A stretch of DNA of 9,557 bases from an uncultured Verrucomicrobiota bacterium (GCA_937873255.1 CALMVM010000200.1:1056-10612); one strand, 5' to 3'; counted from the first letter of the stretch, positions 1 to 7,364 are shown. Translations and numbers: made by a program. Notes: generated by a model not told the origin, from the sequence alone.

Positions 1-202
1 CCTGACTCCGGCGGGCCACGCGCGCATCGCGTCGGTGTTCCCAGAACACGTCCGGCAGATTTGCGAACAGATGGAGATTCTCACACCCGAGGAGCAGGGG
101 GAACTCGGCCGCCTCTGCCGCAAGTTGGGTCTGCACGCCGCCGCCCATGATGCCGAACCATCCGCGCCGGCCGGCGCGGTGCTCAACGCCGCCAAACCGT
201 AG
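1..202 (+). CDS. MarR-family transcriptional regulator, C-terminal fragment
   Basis: Only the last 66 residues are inside the window; the reading frame begins at base 2 and ends at TAG 200-202. The fragment starts LTPAGHARIASVFPEH, which matches the end of the winged-helix wing of MarR proteins (LTPxG followed by a helix). It continues with an LTPEEQGELGRLCRKLGL segment, the typical last dimerisation helix of the family. A low-complexity Ala/Pro tail of about 20 residues follows. MarR proteins are dimeric DNA-binding repressors that often respond to phenolics or oxidants. The next gene on the same strand is a DoxX-family membrane protein, and MarR-DoxX neighbours are common, so it may control that gene; this is inference. 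The DNA-recognition helix lies outside the window, so target and ligand cannot be judged. Confidence 0.75.
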   Translation, partial: LTPAGHARIASVFPEHVRQICEQMEILTPEEQGELGRLCRKLGLHAAAHDAEPSAPAGAVLNAAKP

Positions 203-271
203 CGCGGGCTGGACACGATTGAATGGGGAACGGCCCTTCGCCCCGTGCGGCGCGCCGGTTTCCCCTTCCCC

Positions 272-742
272 ATGAACAAAATCTTCGGTCCTTTCTACGG
301 CGGACGCGCGGCGGTCGGGATGCTGGCGGTGCGCGTCGTCTTCGGCGTCGGCATCATCCTGCACGGCTGGGACAAGGTCGTGAATGGCGGCCCCTTCCAC
401 TGGGCGGATGGCCCGGGTCCGTTGGGTGACATTCCCCACCCGCTCCAGGGGTTGGCGACCATTACCGAAATCGGTGGGGGCCTGGCGATGATTCTCGGCC
501 TGCTCACCCCGCTGGCCATGCTGGGGTTGATGATCGCGATGGCCGTCGCCTTTTGGAAAGGCCACCGCGGCGAGCCGTACGTCTCGCTTGCCCGCCCGTT
601 AAATCCATGGACCTACGAACTCGTCGCGCACTACGGGCTCCTCGCCTTCGGCCTGTTGCTGGCCGGGCCGGGGACTTTGTCGCTCGATTACTTCTTTTTC
701 GGTCGGCGCGCGCGACCGTCTGCGACGATGCCTGTGCCCTGA
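272..742 (+). CDS. DoxX-family inner-membrane protein
   Basis: A 156-residue protein with four predicted membrane segments (about residues 14-34, 61-79, 81-97 and 118-137). DoxX family marks are visible: HGWDK at 31-35 at the end of the first segment, E66 followed by a Gly-rich stretch and LGLLTP (75-80), and the C-terminal GPGTLSLD at 132-139. Length is normal for the family. DoxX-like proteins are small quinone- or redox-linked membrane proteins; their biochemical role is mostly undefined. I chose ATG 272 because conserved DoxX sequence begins just after it; an in-frame GTG at 245 would add nine Arg/Pro/Phe-rich residues. Neither start has a clear ribosome-binding site. It follows a MarR-type regulator by 69 nt and precedes another small membrane protein by 21 nt, so the three may be co-transcribed. 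Confidence 0.85.
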   Translation: MNKIFGPFYGGRAAVGMLAVRVVFGVGIILHGWDKVVNGGPFHWADGPGPLGDIPHPLQGLATITEIGGGLAMILGLLTPLAMLGLMIAMAVAFWKGHRGEPYVSLARPLNPWTYELVAHYGLLAFGLLLAGPGTLSLDYFFFGRRARPSATMPVP

Positions 743-763
743 GCGAATCCGCAACGCGCTGCC

Positions 764-967
764 ATGTCCGTTGCCACTCTCTTCGCGGGCCTGCTCTTCG
801 GAGCCATCGGGATGGGAGTATCCATGTACGGACGCAAACAGCGACGCGCGCTGCCGTTCCTCATCGGCGTGGCACTGATGGTCTACCCGTATTTCTTCGA
901 CGACCCGTGGCTGCTCTACGGCATCGGCGCGGTCCTGATCGCCGCGCTTTTCGTGTTCCGCGAGTGA
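764..967 (+). CDS. Small three-segment membrane protein of unknown function
   Basis: This protein has 67 residues, almost entirely hydrophobic: membrane segments at about 4-22, 29-44 and 48-65, separated by a short basic loop (YGRKQRR, 22-28) and an acidic loop (FDD, 45-47). The basic loop suggests that side faces the cytoplasm. The pattern 'LLFGAIGMG...YGRKQ...ALMVYPYF' resembles a widespread family of short bacterial membrane proteins sometimes labelled amino-acid transport proteins, without good evidence for that role. I do not assign a function. It starts 21 nt after the DoxX gene and may share its transcript. Its TGA ends 8 nt before the end of the converging metallocarboxypeptidase gene. 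There is no visible Shine-Dalgarno sequence. Confidence 0.7.
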   Translation: MSVATLFAGLLFGAIGMGVSMYGRKQRRALPFLIGVALMVYPYFFDDPWLLYGIGAVLIAALFVFRE

Positions 968-975
968 CGGATCGC

Positions 976-1755
976 TCAGAGGTCCTGCCCGTACGCCAGG
1001 AATTGGCGGTACTCTCGCAAAATCGCCTCCACCGCCGCGACCCCCGCCGCCACCTGCCGGCCGAACTCCGCCGCCTGCGGCGTCTCGAAGATGATCTCGA
1101 ACGGCACCGGCCGCGCCGCCGCCGGGTTGCTCAGGACGCCCTCGTAGCACTCCGTGATCAAACCCCGCGCCGCCGGGAACCCGTCGATCACCTCCCTCTC
1201 CGCCAGCGGCACGAACACCGCCGCCGCCGAGAGCGCCGGTTTGGCGAGCGCCTCCGTGAGGGTCGCCCCGCGCACGAATGCATAGGCTCCGTCGCAGGTA
1301 TCGTCGGCGTGGAGCGCCACCAGGCCGGCGAAACCGAGGGCAGTGAGTTCCTTTTCGAGCAGGTAGACCTCCGGCTGCGTACTGTCGCGCCAGAACTCGC
1401 GGTTGAGATCGCACCCGGCGCGGGAATGCCGCGTGCCGTCCTCATAGCCGCTCGGGTTGCAAACGGGGTAGACGTGGAGTTGGTAGCCCTGCGCCAACTG
1501 CGGATCGTCGTCGAGGCGCAGCAACAGGTCGCGCAACGCCGCCGCGCCCTCGGGTTCGTCGCCGTGGATCGCGCCGAAAAGTCCCAGCCGGATCGGCGCG
1601 CCGCCGCCGGCGGGGCCGTGCAGCGTCCAACGCGTGAGCCGATGCCGCCCCGCGCCGTGCCGAAACTCGCCGACGGTCGATTCGCGCAAGAGCGAGCCCG
1701 CCCGGGCGGAACGTTCGCGCAACGGGGCGAACAGGGTTTCGACGCGGCTTTGCAT
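976..1755 (-). CDS. M14-family zinc metallocarboxypeptidase (AstE/MpaA-like)
   Basis: A 259-residue single-domain protein with the M14/succinylglutamate-desuccinylase zinc site. H64-x-x-E67 lies in GAIHGDEPEG, and the third ligand is probably H149 in ALHADD. The substrate carboxylate would be bound by N118-R119 in CDLNREFW, preceded by the typical CNPSGYEDGTR segment (99-109). E224 in FETPQ is a plausible catalytic glutamate. All expected active-site positions appear present, so it should be an active zinc hydrolase removing a C-terminal residue or acyl group. Possible substrates are cell-wall peptides, as for MpaA, or N-acyl amino acids; the sequence does not decide. No signal peptide is evident, so it is probably cytoplasmic. 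ATG 1755 is supported by a weak AAGG about 10 nt upstream. It diverges from the GH5-like gene across 112 bp. Confidence 0.85.
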   Translation of the reverse strand: MQSRVETLFAPLRERSARAGSLLRESTVGEFRHGAGRHRLTRWTLHGPAGGGAPIRLGLFGAIHGDEPEGAAALRDLLLRLDDDPQLAQGYQLHVYPVCNPSGYEDGTRHSRAGCDLNREFWRDSTQPEVYLLEKELTALGFAGLVALHADDTCDGAYAFVRGATLTEALAKPALSAAAVFVPLAEREVIDGFPAARGLITECYEGVLSNPAAARPVPFEIIFETPQAAEFGRQVAAGVAAVEAILREYRQFLAYGQDL

Positions 1756-1867
1756 GACGCGGGAACCTTACACGGTTGCGAGGGCGCTCAAAAGAGGTGG
1801 ATGGCGTTCTCCGAGCGGCATTGGTGACACCGGCGACGCAGCCGCCTAAGCTTTCTTCCAGACGACC

Positions 1868-2905
1868 ATGCCCGACCCCGCTCCGCCCAACCCGCTCCCC
1901 CGCTGGCGCGGGTTCAACCTGCCCGAACTCTACGGGGCCGGCAGCTTCGCGGCGTTCTCGGAAGACGATTTTCGTTGGATCGCCGGCTGGGGTTTCGACT
2001 TCGTGCGGCTGCCGCTTTCCTACACGCTCTGGACGTCCGACGACCCGTTCCGGCCCGACGAAAACGCCCCCGCTCTCGCCGAACTCGACCGCGCCGTCAC
2101 GCTTGCCGAGCGCCACGGAACCCACCTTTGCCTCAATCTCCACCGCGCGCCCGGCTACAGCGTCAGCCGCGAACGCAAGGAACCTTTCAATCTCTGGCGC
2201 GACCAAGCCGCGCTCGACGCTTTTTGCCTGCAATGGCAATTCCTCGCGCGGCGTTACGCGGGCATCCCGCCAGCGCGCTTGAGCCTGGACCTGCTCAACG
2301 AGCCGCCCCCGCCCCTGCCCGCGTTCCTGGCAAGACTCCTCGGCGGCGCGACCCGCACGCGGCACGAAACAGTCATGCGCGCCGCCGTCGGGGCGATCCG
2401 CGCGGTGGACCCGGCGCGGCTGATCCTCCTCGACGGACTCGACTACGGCCGCCGCCCGTGTCCCGAACTCGCCGATCTGCCCAACGTCGCGCAGAGCTGC
2501 CGGGCTTACGAACCCTACGAATTGACCCACTACCGCGCGCCGTGGATGCCGCTATCCGGACGCTGGCACCGGCCGGGATGGCCGCTTCGTTTCGACGCGC
2601 GCGGCCGGCGTTGGAACCGCATGCGGTTGGAAGCGGTCTATGCGCCGTGGGCGGCACTCATTGAGCGCGGCGTGGGCGTGCATTGCGGCGAGATGGGATG
2701 TTACCGGCACACGCCCCACGCGGTGTTCCTGGCGTGGATGCGGGAAGTGCTCGCGGTCCTGCGAGGACACGGGATCGGCTGGGCGCTGTGGAATTTTCGC
2801 GGGCCGTTCGGCGTGCTGGACACGGATCGCACGGACGTGGAATACGCCGATTGGCACGGCCACCGGCTCGACGCGGCGTTGCTGGCGCTGTTGCAAGCTT
2901 CCTGA
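1868..2905 (+). CDS. Glycoside hydrolase family 5-like (cellulase-fold) protein
   Basis: This 345-residue protein has the GH5 (beta/alpha)8 hallmarks in order: GFNLPELYG (15-23), the active-site Arg R47 in FVRLP, NLHRAPGY (90-97, H92), the acid/base N144-E145 in LLNEP, Y214 in the RAYEPY segment, the nucleophile E275 in HCGEMG, and W308 in WALWNFRGPFGVLD. Both catalytic glutamates are present, so hydrolysis of a beta-linked glycan or glycoside is expected with retention. There is no signal peptide: the N-terminus is Pro-rich and polar, so the protein is probably cytosolic and acts on imported oligosaccharides or glycosides. The His of the usual GH5 H-x-Y motif is replaced by Arg (R212-A-Y214). 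It begins at ATG 1868 without a visible Shine-Dalgarno sequence. Its TGA directly abuts the stop of the converging dehydrogenase gene. The exact substrate is unknown. Confidence 0.85.
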   Translation: MPDPAPPNPLPRWRGFNLPELYGAGSFAAFSEDDFRWIAGWGFDFVRLPLSYTLWTSDDPFRPDENAPALAELDRAVTLAERHGTHLCLNLHRAPGYSVSRERKEPFNLWRDQAALDAFCLQWQFLARRYAGIPPARLSLDLLNEPPPPLPAFLARLLGGATRTRHETVMRAAVGAIRAVDPARLILLDGLDYGRRPCPELADLPNVAQSCRAYEPYELTHYRAPWMPLSGRWHRPGWPLRFDARGRRWNRMRLEAVYAPWAALIERGVGVHCGEMGCYRHTPHAVFLAWMREVLAVLRGHGIGWALWNFRGPFGVLDTDRTDVEYADWHGHRLDAALLALLQAS

Positions 2906-3892
2906 TCAGAAAACGCGATCCACGAGCGGCTGGCCGGCCTCGAAACGCTCCAGGTTGCCTAGGAAATGCCGCACCAGCCGCTCGTCCTCGTCCGAGTGCG
3001 AACCGGCGACGTGCGGGGTGATGAAACAGTTCGGCAAGACCCAGAGTTCGTGCTCCGGCGGCAGTGGCTCGGGGTCGGTGACATCCAGGAACGCCGCTTC
3101 GAGCGGCCCTTCGCGCAACGCCGCTGCCAAGGCTACCTGATCGACCGTCGCCCCGCGCCCGACGTTGTAAAATCGCGCCCCGGCTTTACACCGTGCGAGC
3201 CGTTCCCGCCCGAAGAAATGCCCGGTCGAGCCGTTATGCGGCAGGATGTTCACGACGTGGTCCGCCTCGCCGAGCCGCGCGTCGGCCTCCGCTTGCGTCA
3301 GGATCGACACGCCCTCGTCGCCGCTCGGGGTGCGCCGTACCCCGAACAACCGCATCCGCAACGGGGCAAGGATTTCCGCCAGCCGCCGGGCGATCGCGCC
3401 GAAGCCGTAAATAAATACCGTCTGGCCCGTGAGCAGCCGGCTCTGCCGGTCACCCGCCTGACCCTGGAGCCAACGGCGCACGCCGCGCTGGTTGTTCAGG
3501 CACGACGGCAGCCGCCGGGCGAGGGCGAACATCATCGTAGCGAGGTGTTGCGCGCAGGGTTCGTCGAAGACGTGCGAGCTGTTCGACATCACCGCTCCGC
3601 GTGTCCGGAACGCCGCGCGCAGGTCGTCGCGGTCGTAACGCGTGTAGCCCGCACTGGAAAGCTGCACCCAGCGCAAGGCGTCGTTGGCCAGCAGCCCCTC
3701 GGGGTCCGGCTGGCCGAAGAGGATTTGCGCGCCGTCGGGTGCCGCGTCCGCCGCGTCGCGCACGGTGTCAGCACCCTCCGATTCCCCGTGCAAAATGCGT
3801 GCGTGCCGCCGCGTGCCTTCGCGCAGGAGGCACGCGGCGGGCTCGTTCAGAGGATAGTTGCACCAGATTCGCAAGGCGGAGGAAGTCGGCAT
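2906..3892 (-). CDS. D-isomer-specific 2-hydroxyacid dehydrogenase, probably NADP-preferring
   Basis: A 328-residue enzyme of the D-2-hydroxyacid dehydrogenase family. The cofactor fold shows YGFGAIARRLAE (from about residue 162), with Ala in place of the third Gly of GxGxxG. Strand beta-2 ends in FGVRRTP with R186-R187 and no acidic residue, which favours NADPH over NADH. The catalytic triad is complete: R246 in NVGRG, E275 in DPEPLP and H294 in ITPHVAG. It should reduce a 2-keto acid such as glyoxylate or hydroxypyruvate to the D-hydroxy acid; the substrate is inferred only from resemblance to GhrA-type enzymes. I chose ATG 3892 because GGAAAG sits 8 nt upstream; a GTG at 3961 would add 23 residues unlike the family. 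It converges with the GH5-like gene, sharing TGATCA at the stops, and diverges from the POT transporter. Confidence 0.88.
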   Translation of the reverse strand: MPTSSALRIWCNYPLNEPAACLLREGTRRHARILHGESEGADTVRDAADAAPDGAQILFGQPDPEGLLANDALRWVQLSSAGYTRYDRDDLRAAFRTRGAVMSNSSHVFDEPCAQHLATMMFALARRLPSCLNNQRGVRRWLQGQAGDRQSRLLTGQTVFIYGFGAIARRLAEILAPLRMRLFGVRRTPSGDEGVSILTQAEADARLGEADHVVNILPHNGSTGHFFGRERLARCKAGARFYNVGRGATVDQVALAAALREGPLEAAFLDVTDPEPLPPEHELWVLPNCFITPHVAGSHSDEDERLVRHFLGNLERFEAGQPLVDRVF

Positions 3893-4023
3893 GATAAAAA
3901 CTTTCCCGGCACGGCCGGCGGGCCAACCAAGCCCCGAGCGCCGAATCAAGTCAAATTCCACGTTGGCATCGCGCGGGATTTGTCTGTAACAACAACGTGT
4001 CCGTCCCAGCCTGTGCCCGACCT

Positions 4024-5502
4024 ATGAACGATTCCCGGCAATCATCCAGTCCCTACCCCACGCCCCTGTCCGACCCGATGCCCCTGCCGGACGACGGCGG
4101 CATCGACGCCTACGGCTACCGCACGCGGCCTTCACAGACGGAAACCGGCATGCCTGCCGGCGTGCCGTACATCATCGGCAACGAAGCGGCCGAGCGATTC
4201 TCTTTTTATGGGATGCGCTCGATCCTCATCACGTTCATGACCGGGTTCCTCATGACCCACACGGGGAAGGCCGACCACATGAGCGACACGGAAGCGCGCA
4301 AGAATTTTGCCTATTTCGTAGCCGCCGTTTATTTCCTGCCGATCTTGGGCGCGGTGCTCGCCGAAGGCTTCTGGGGCAAGTATCGGACGATCTTATGGCT
4401 GTCCATCGTGTACTGCTTCGGCCATTTCGCACTGGCTCTGGATGATACCCGGCTCGGTTTGCTGATCGGCCTGGGCTTGATTTCCGTGGGCTCCGGCGGG
4501 ATCAAGCCGTGCGTGTCGGCCAACGTCGGCGACCAGTTCGGGCAATCCAACAAAGGCCTTTTACCCAAGGTGTTCGGGTGGTTTTACTTCTCGATCAATG
4601 CCGGGTCTTTCCTGTCCACGATTCTCTGCCCCTTTTTGCTCAATGACCCGCGCTACGGTCCGCGGTGGGCGTTCGGCCTGCCGGGCGTGGCGATGGTGAT
4701 TGCGACGATCTGCTTCTGGCTGGGGCGGCGTAAATTCGTCCACATCCCGGCGGGACGGGCCAAGTTTTTCCAGCAGTTTGCCAGCAAGGAAGGTCTCGGT
4801 GCGCTCGGGCGCATTGCGGTCGTGTATGTCTTCATCGCCGTGTTCTGGTCGTTGTGGGACCAGAGCAGCGGCGGTTCGTGGACGCTTCAGGCCAAAAAGA
4901 TGGACCTGCATTTCTTCGGCCTGAACCTCTTGCCCGAACAGGTGCAGACAGCGAACCCGATCCTGATCCTCCTGTTCATCCCGATGGTGAACTACGGGCT
5001 CTACCCCCTGATGGGCCGTTTCTTCGAGGTGACCCCACTGCGCAAAATCGGCATCGGTCTCGGCTTGACCGCTGTCAGCTACGTGGTCATCGCCCATATC
5101 CAGACGCTCATCGACGCCGGTGGGCACCCGACGGTCTGGTGGCAGTTCCTCGCGTACGTCATCCTCACACTCGGCGAGGCGATGGTTTCCATCACGGGTC
5201 TGGAATTTTCCTACACTCAGGCTCCCAACAACATGAAAAGCGCCATCATGGCGGCATGGCTTTTCACGGTTTCGCTGGGCAACTTCTTCACCGCGCAGGT
5301 GAATTCGTTCATCCTTAACGCCGATGGCTCTTCGAAGATGAGCGACTACCATTATTATCTGTTCTTCGCCGGGCTGATGGCGGTCACGACGGTTGTTTAT
5401 GCGGTGGTGGCGAGTTTTTACCGTGGCAAGACGTACATCCAAGGCTCGGAGGCAATCGCGGAAGCTGACATCGCTGCTGTGGTCACACGGATGCCCGCCT
5501 GA
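4024..5502 (+). CDS. POT/PTR2-family proton-coupled oligopeptide transporter
   Basis: A 492-residue inner-membrane transporter of the major facilitator superfamily. The first helix carries the POT proton/peptide motif as E54-A-A-E57-R-F-S-F-Y-G. The PTR2 signatures follow: GSGGIKPCVSANVGDQFG in the N-lobe (K161 within it) and WFYFSINAGSF shortly after. The C-lobe has FWSLWDQ and the segment GLEFSYTQAPNNMKS. About 12 or more hydrophobic segments are visible. POT proteins import di- and tripeptides (or related compounds such as nitrate or peptide-like drugs) with protons. The soluble N-terminus of about 45 residues is Pro/Ser-rich and unusually long. I chose ATG 4024; GTG 3997 in frame would add nine residues and neither has a ribosome-binding site. 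It is followed by the cys operon, but the operator-like palindrome between them suggests separate control. Confidence 0.93.
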   Translation: MNDSRQSSSPYPTPLSDPMPLPDDGGIDAYGYRTRPSQTETGMPAGVPYIIGNEAAERFSFYGMRSILITFMTGFLMTHTGKADHMSDTEARKNFAYFVAAVYFLPILGAVLAEGFWGKYRTILWLSIVYCFGHFALALDDTRLGLLIGLGLISVGSGGIKPCVSANVGDQFGQSNKGLLPKVFGWFYFSINAGSFLSTILCPFLLNDPRYGPRWAFGLPGVAMVIATICFWLGRRKFVHIPAGRAKFFQQFASKEGLGALGRIAVVYVFIAVFWSLWDQSSGGSWTLQAKKMDLHFFGLNLLPEQVQTANPILILLFIPMVNYGLYPLMGRFFEVTPLRKIGIGLGLTAVSYVVIAHIQTLIDAGGHPTVWWQFLAYVILTLGEAMVSITGLEFSYTQAPNNMKSAIMAAWLFTVSLGNFFTAQVNSFILNADGSSKMSDYHYYLFFAGLMAVTTVVYAVVASFYRGKTYIQGSEAIAEADIAAVVTRMPA

Positions 5503-5508
5503 CCGCAA

Positions 5509-5556
5509 ATAGACGGAACCCTATTGTCTATTAAACCGATAGACAATTAGATAGAC
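5509..5556. promoter_or_regulatory. Operator-like palindrome with repeated ATAGAC half-sites before cysI
   Basis: A perfect 9-bp inverted repeat, ATTGTCTAT (5523-5531) and ATAGACAAT (5539-5547), is separated by 7 nt. Allowing one bulged base, the arms extend to CTA/TAG at 5521-5523 and 5548-5550. Further direct copies of ATAGAC lie at 5509-5514 and 5551-5556, so four half-sites (three direct, one inverted) occur within 48 bp. The spacing also satisfies the LysR-type T-N11-A rule (T5529, A5541), as expected for CysB-like regulators, but an Rrf2-type or other dimeric repressor would fit equally well. The stretch is AT-rich in a GC-rich window and sits between the transporter stop and cysI. Its location makes sulfur-responsive control of the cys operon the natural inference; the regulator itself is not in the window. 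Confidence 0.6.
5524..5552 (+). promoter_or_regulatory. Weak sigma-70-like promoter overlapping the palindrome
   Basis: TTGTCT (5524-5529, four matches to TTGACA) and TTAGAT (5547-5552, three matches to TATAAT) are separated by 17 nt. Transcription would start near 5560 and give a leader of about 47 nt before cysI. The elements are embedded in the inverted repeat, so a protein bound there would block RNA polymerase. The match to consensus is modest and no start has been mapped. Confidence 0.3.
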
Positions 5557-5574
5557 GCTTTACAGGTGCGGCTT

Positions 5575-5598
5575 GCGGGTGGAGGTTGCCGGTCCCGC
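5575..5598 (+). other. Possible cysI leader hairpin with GGAGG in its loop
   Basis: GCGGG (5575-5579) can pair with CCCGC (5594-5598), leaving a 14-nt loop that contains GGAGG (5581-5585). GGAGG is the only good Shine-Dalgarno match before cysI, but it lies 21 nt from ATG 5607 and directly touches an in-frame TTG at 5586. Short GC stems arise easily by chance in such DNA, so this is only a suggestion. Confidence 0.2.
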
Positions 5599-5606
5599 CG
5601 CCCGAC

Positions 5607-7364
5607 ATGAGTGCCGACCCTTCTGCTCCGAAGCCGCTTGCGGCGAACGAAAACATCAAGGCTGCCTCGCACGGTCTGCGCGGCCACATTGCCGCCGACA
5701 TGGCCGACGCCTCGACCGGCGCGATCTCTGAGGACAGCAATCAGCTCGGAAAATTCCACGGTCTGTATCTCCAGGACGACCGCGACCTGCGCAACGCTCT
5801 CAAGAAGGCGGGCAAGGAAAAAGCTTTCGCGTTCATGCTGCGCGTGCGGCTGCCCGGTGGCCGTGCGACGCCGCAGCAATGGCTCGTCCTCGACAAATTG
5901 GCCGACGACATGGCCTCGCCGTCGCTCAAGATCACGACGCGGCAGACCTTCCAGTTCCACGGCATCATCAAGGGCAACGTCAAGCCAGTCATCCAGGGCA
6001 TGCACCGCGTCCTGCTCGACTCGATTGCCGCCTGCGGCGACGTGAATCGCAACGTCCTCGCCCCGCCGAACCCCGAGCGTTCCGCGTTGTTGCAGGAGAT
6101 CTACCAACACGCGCGCGACTGGAGCGAATACGCCCTGCCGAAAACCCGCGCCTACCACGAAATTTGGCTCGACGAGGAAATGGTCGCGGGCGGCGAGGTC
6201 GAGCCGATGTACGGCGAGACGTACCTGCCGCGCAAGTTCAAGGTCGCTTTCGCGTTGCCGCCGTCCAACGACGTGGACGTCTTCGCGCAGGACCTCGGTT
6301 TCATCGCGGTCGAGGAAAACGGCCGCCTGGCCGGCTACAACGTGACCGTCGGCGGCGGCCAAGGCATGAGCCACGGCAACGCCGAGACGTTCGCGCGGCT
6401 GGCCGACGTGCTCGGCTTCATCCCGCCGGACAAGGTGAACACCGTCGGCGAGGCGGTGCTCACGACGCAACGCGACTTCGGCGACCGCACCAACCGGCGG
6501 CACGCGCGCCTCAAGTACACGATTCAAGATCGCGGCCTGGAATGGTTTCGCGGCGAGGTGGAGCGGCGCAGCGGCGTCGCGCTCGCGCCCGCGCGGCCTT
6601 TCGGGTTCACGACGATTGCCGACCCGCTCGGGTGGCATCAGTGCGAGGACGGGACGTGGTTTTACGGATTGCATATCCTGAGCGGCCGGGTGCGGGACGT
6701 GCCGGGCCGGGCATTGAAAACGGCGATGCGCGAAATCGCGTCGATCCACACGGGCGATTTTCGCCTCACGCCATCGCAAAACCTGACGATCTCCGGCGTC
6801 ACGGTTGAACAAAAACCCGTCATCGAAAGCATCCTCGAACGCCACGGCCTGCTCGGCGAGAATGACCGTTCCGGCCTGCGCCTCAACGCGTTGTCCTGCG
6901 TCGCATTACCCACCTGCGGGTTGGCTTTGGCCGAGAGCGAGCGCGTCCTGCCTGACATCGTGACAAAATTCGAGACCGTGCTCGACGAGGCCGGTCTGCA
7001 CGACGACGCGATCAGCCTGCGCGTGACCGGCTGCCCCAACGGCTGCGCGCGCCCGTACCTGGCCGAAATCGGGTTGGTCGGCCGCGCGCCGAACAAGTAC
7101 GCGCTCTTTCTCGGCGCCAAGTACAACGGCACGCGCCTCAACCGGCTGATGGCTCCGAGCGTGAGCATCGACGACGCGCTCGGATTGCTCACACCGATCA
7201 TCCGCCGTTACGCCGTCGAACGCGAGGACGGCGAGGGCTTCGGCGATTATTGTGACCGCACGGTGCTTCCTGCCGACGCAACCCTGCATAGTGTCGGCAC
7301 CCCGCCCGGTTCGACCGTCCACGCGCCGGACGTTGCCACGGTGCAGACCGCAACCTCTGCCTGA
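5607..7364 (+). CDS. cysI: Assimilatory sulfite reductase, siroheme/4Fe-4S hemoprotein (CysI-type)
   Basis: This 585-residue enzyme reduces sulfite to sulfide with six electrons, in the cytoplasm. It matches E. coli CysI along its whole length (570 residues in E. coli). The two nitrite/sulfite reductase ferredoxin-like halves and both siroheme domains are present. The 4Fe-4S/siroheme cysteines are C431 and C437 in SCVALPTCGLA, and C476 and C480 in TGCPNGCARPYLAE. Likely siroheme/sulfite-binding basic residues are R79 (LRVRLPGG), R148 (NRNV), and K210 and K212 (LPRKFK). The C-terminus has an extra Ala/Thr/Pro-rich tail after EGFGDY. I chose ATG 5607; TTG 5586 would add seven residues. No CysJ flavoprotein gene is nearby, so electrons may come from ferredoxin or a distant CysJ. 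It leads the operon, with cysH 6 nt downstream. Confidence 0.95.
   Translation: MSADPSAPKPLAANENIKAASHGLRGHIAADMADASTGAISEDSNQLGKFHGLYLQDDRDLRNALKKAGKEKAFAFMLRVRLPGGRATPQQWLVLDKLADDMASPSLKITTRQTFQFHGIIKGNVKPVIQGMHRVLLDSIAACGDVNRNVLAPPNPERSALLQEIYQHARDWSEYALPKTRAYHEIWLDEEMVAGGEVEPMYGETYLPRKFKVAFALPPSNDVDVFAQDLGFIAVEENGRLAGYNVTVGGGQGMSHGNAETFARLADVLGFIPPDKVNTVGEAVLTTQRDFGDRTNRRHARLKYTIQDRGLEWFRGEVERRSGVALAPARPFGFTTIADPLGWHQCEDGTWFYGLHILSGRVRDVPGRALKTAMREIASIHTGDFRLTPSQNLTISGVTVEQKPVIESILERHGLLGENDRSGLRLNALSCVALPTCGLALAESERVLPDIVTKFETVLDEAGLHDDAISLRVTGCPNGCARPYLAEIGLVGRAPNKYALFLGAKYNGTRLNRLMAPSVSIDDALGLLTPIIRRYAVEREDGEGFGDYCDRTVLPADATLHSVGTPPGSTVHAPDVATVQTATSA

Noticed and set aside
553..1827. 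A 424-codon open frame on the plus strand
   Set aside because: It runs antisense to the metallocarboxypeptidase and overlaps the DoxX and small membrane genes. The product is Arg/Ala/Pro-rich with no domain, which is typical of GC-rich shadow frames.
1442..2530. A 362-codon open frame on the minus strand
   Set aside because: It is opposite the GH5-like gene and out of frame with the metallocarboxypeptidase; low-complexity product with no recognisable motif.
3963..3992. Promoter for the transporter (TTGGCA, 18 nt, TAACAA)
   Set aside because: Only three of six -10 bases match; not better than chance.
2966..4027. A 353-codon open frame on the plus strand
   Set aside because: It is antisense to the dehydrogenase, which has an intact catalytic triad and cofactor fold.
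5521..5550. Palindrome as a terminator for the transporter gene
   Set aside because: The stem is AT-rich with a 7-nt loop and no T-run follows; the repeated half-sites fit an operator better.
5547..6845. A 432-codon open frame on the minus strand
   Set aside because: It is antisense to cysI, whose conserved motifs leave no doubt about the coding strand.
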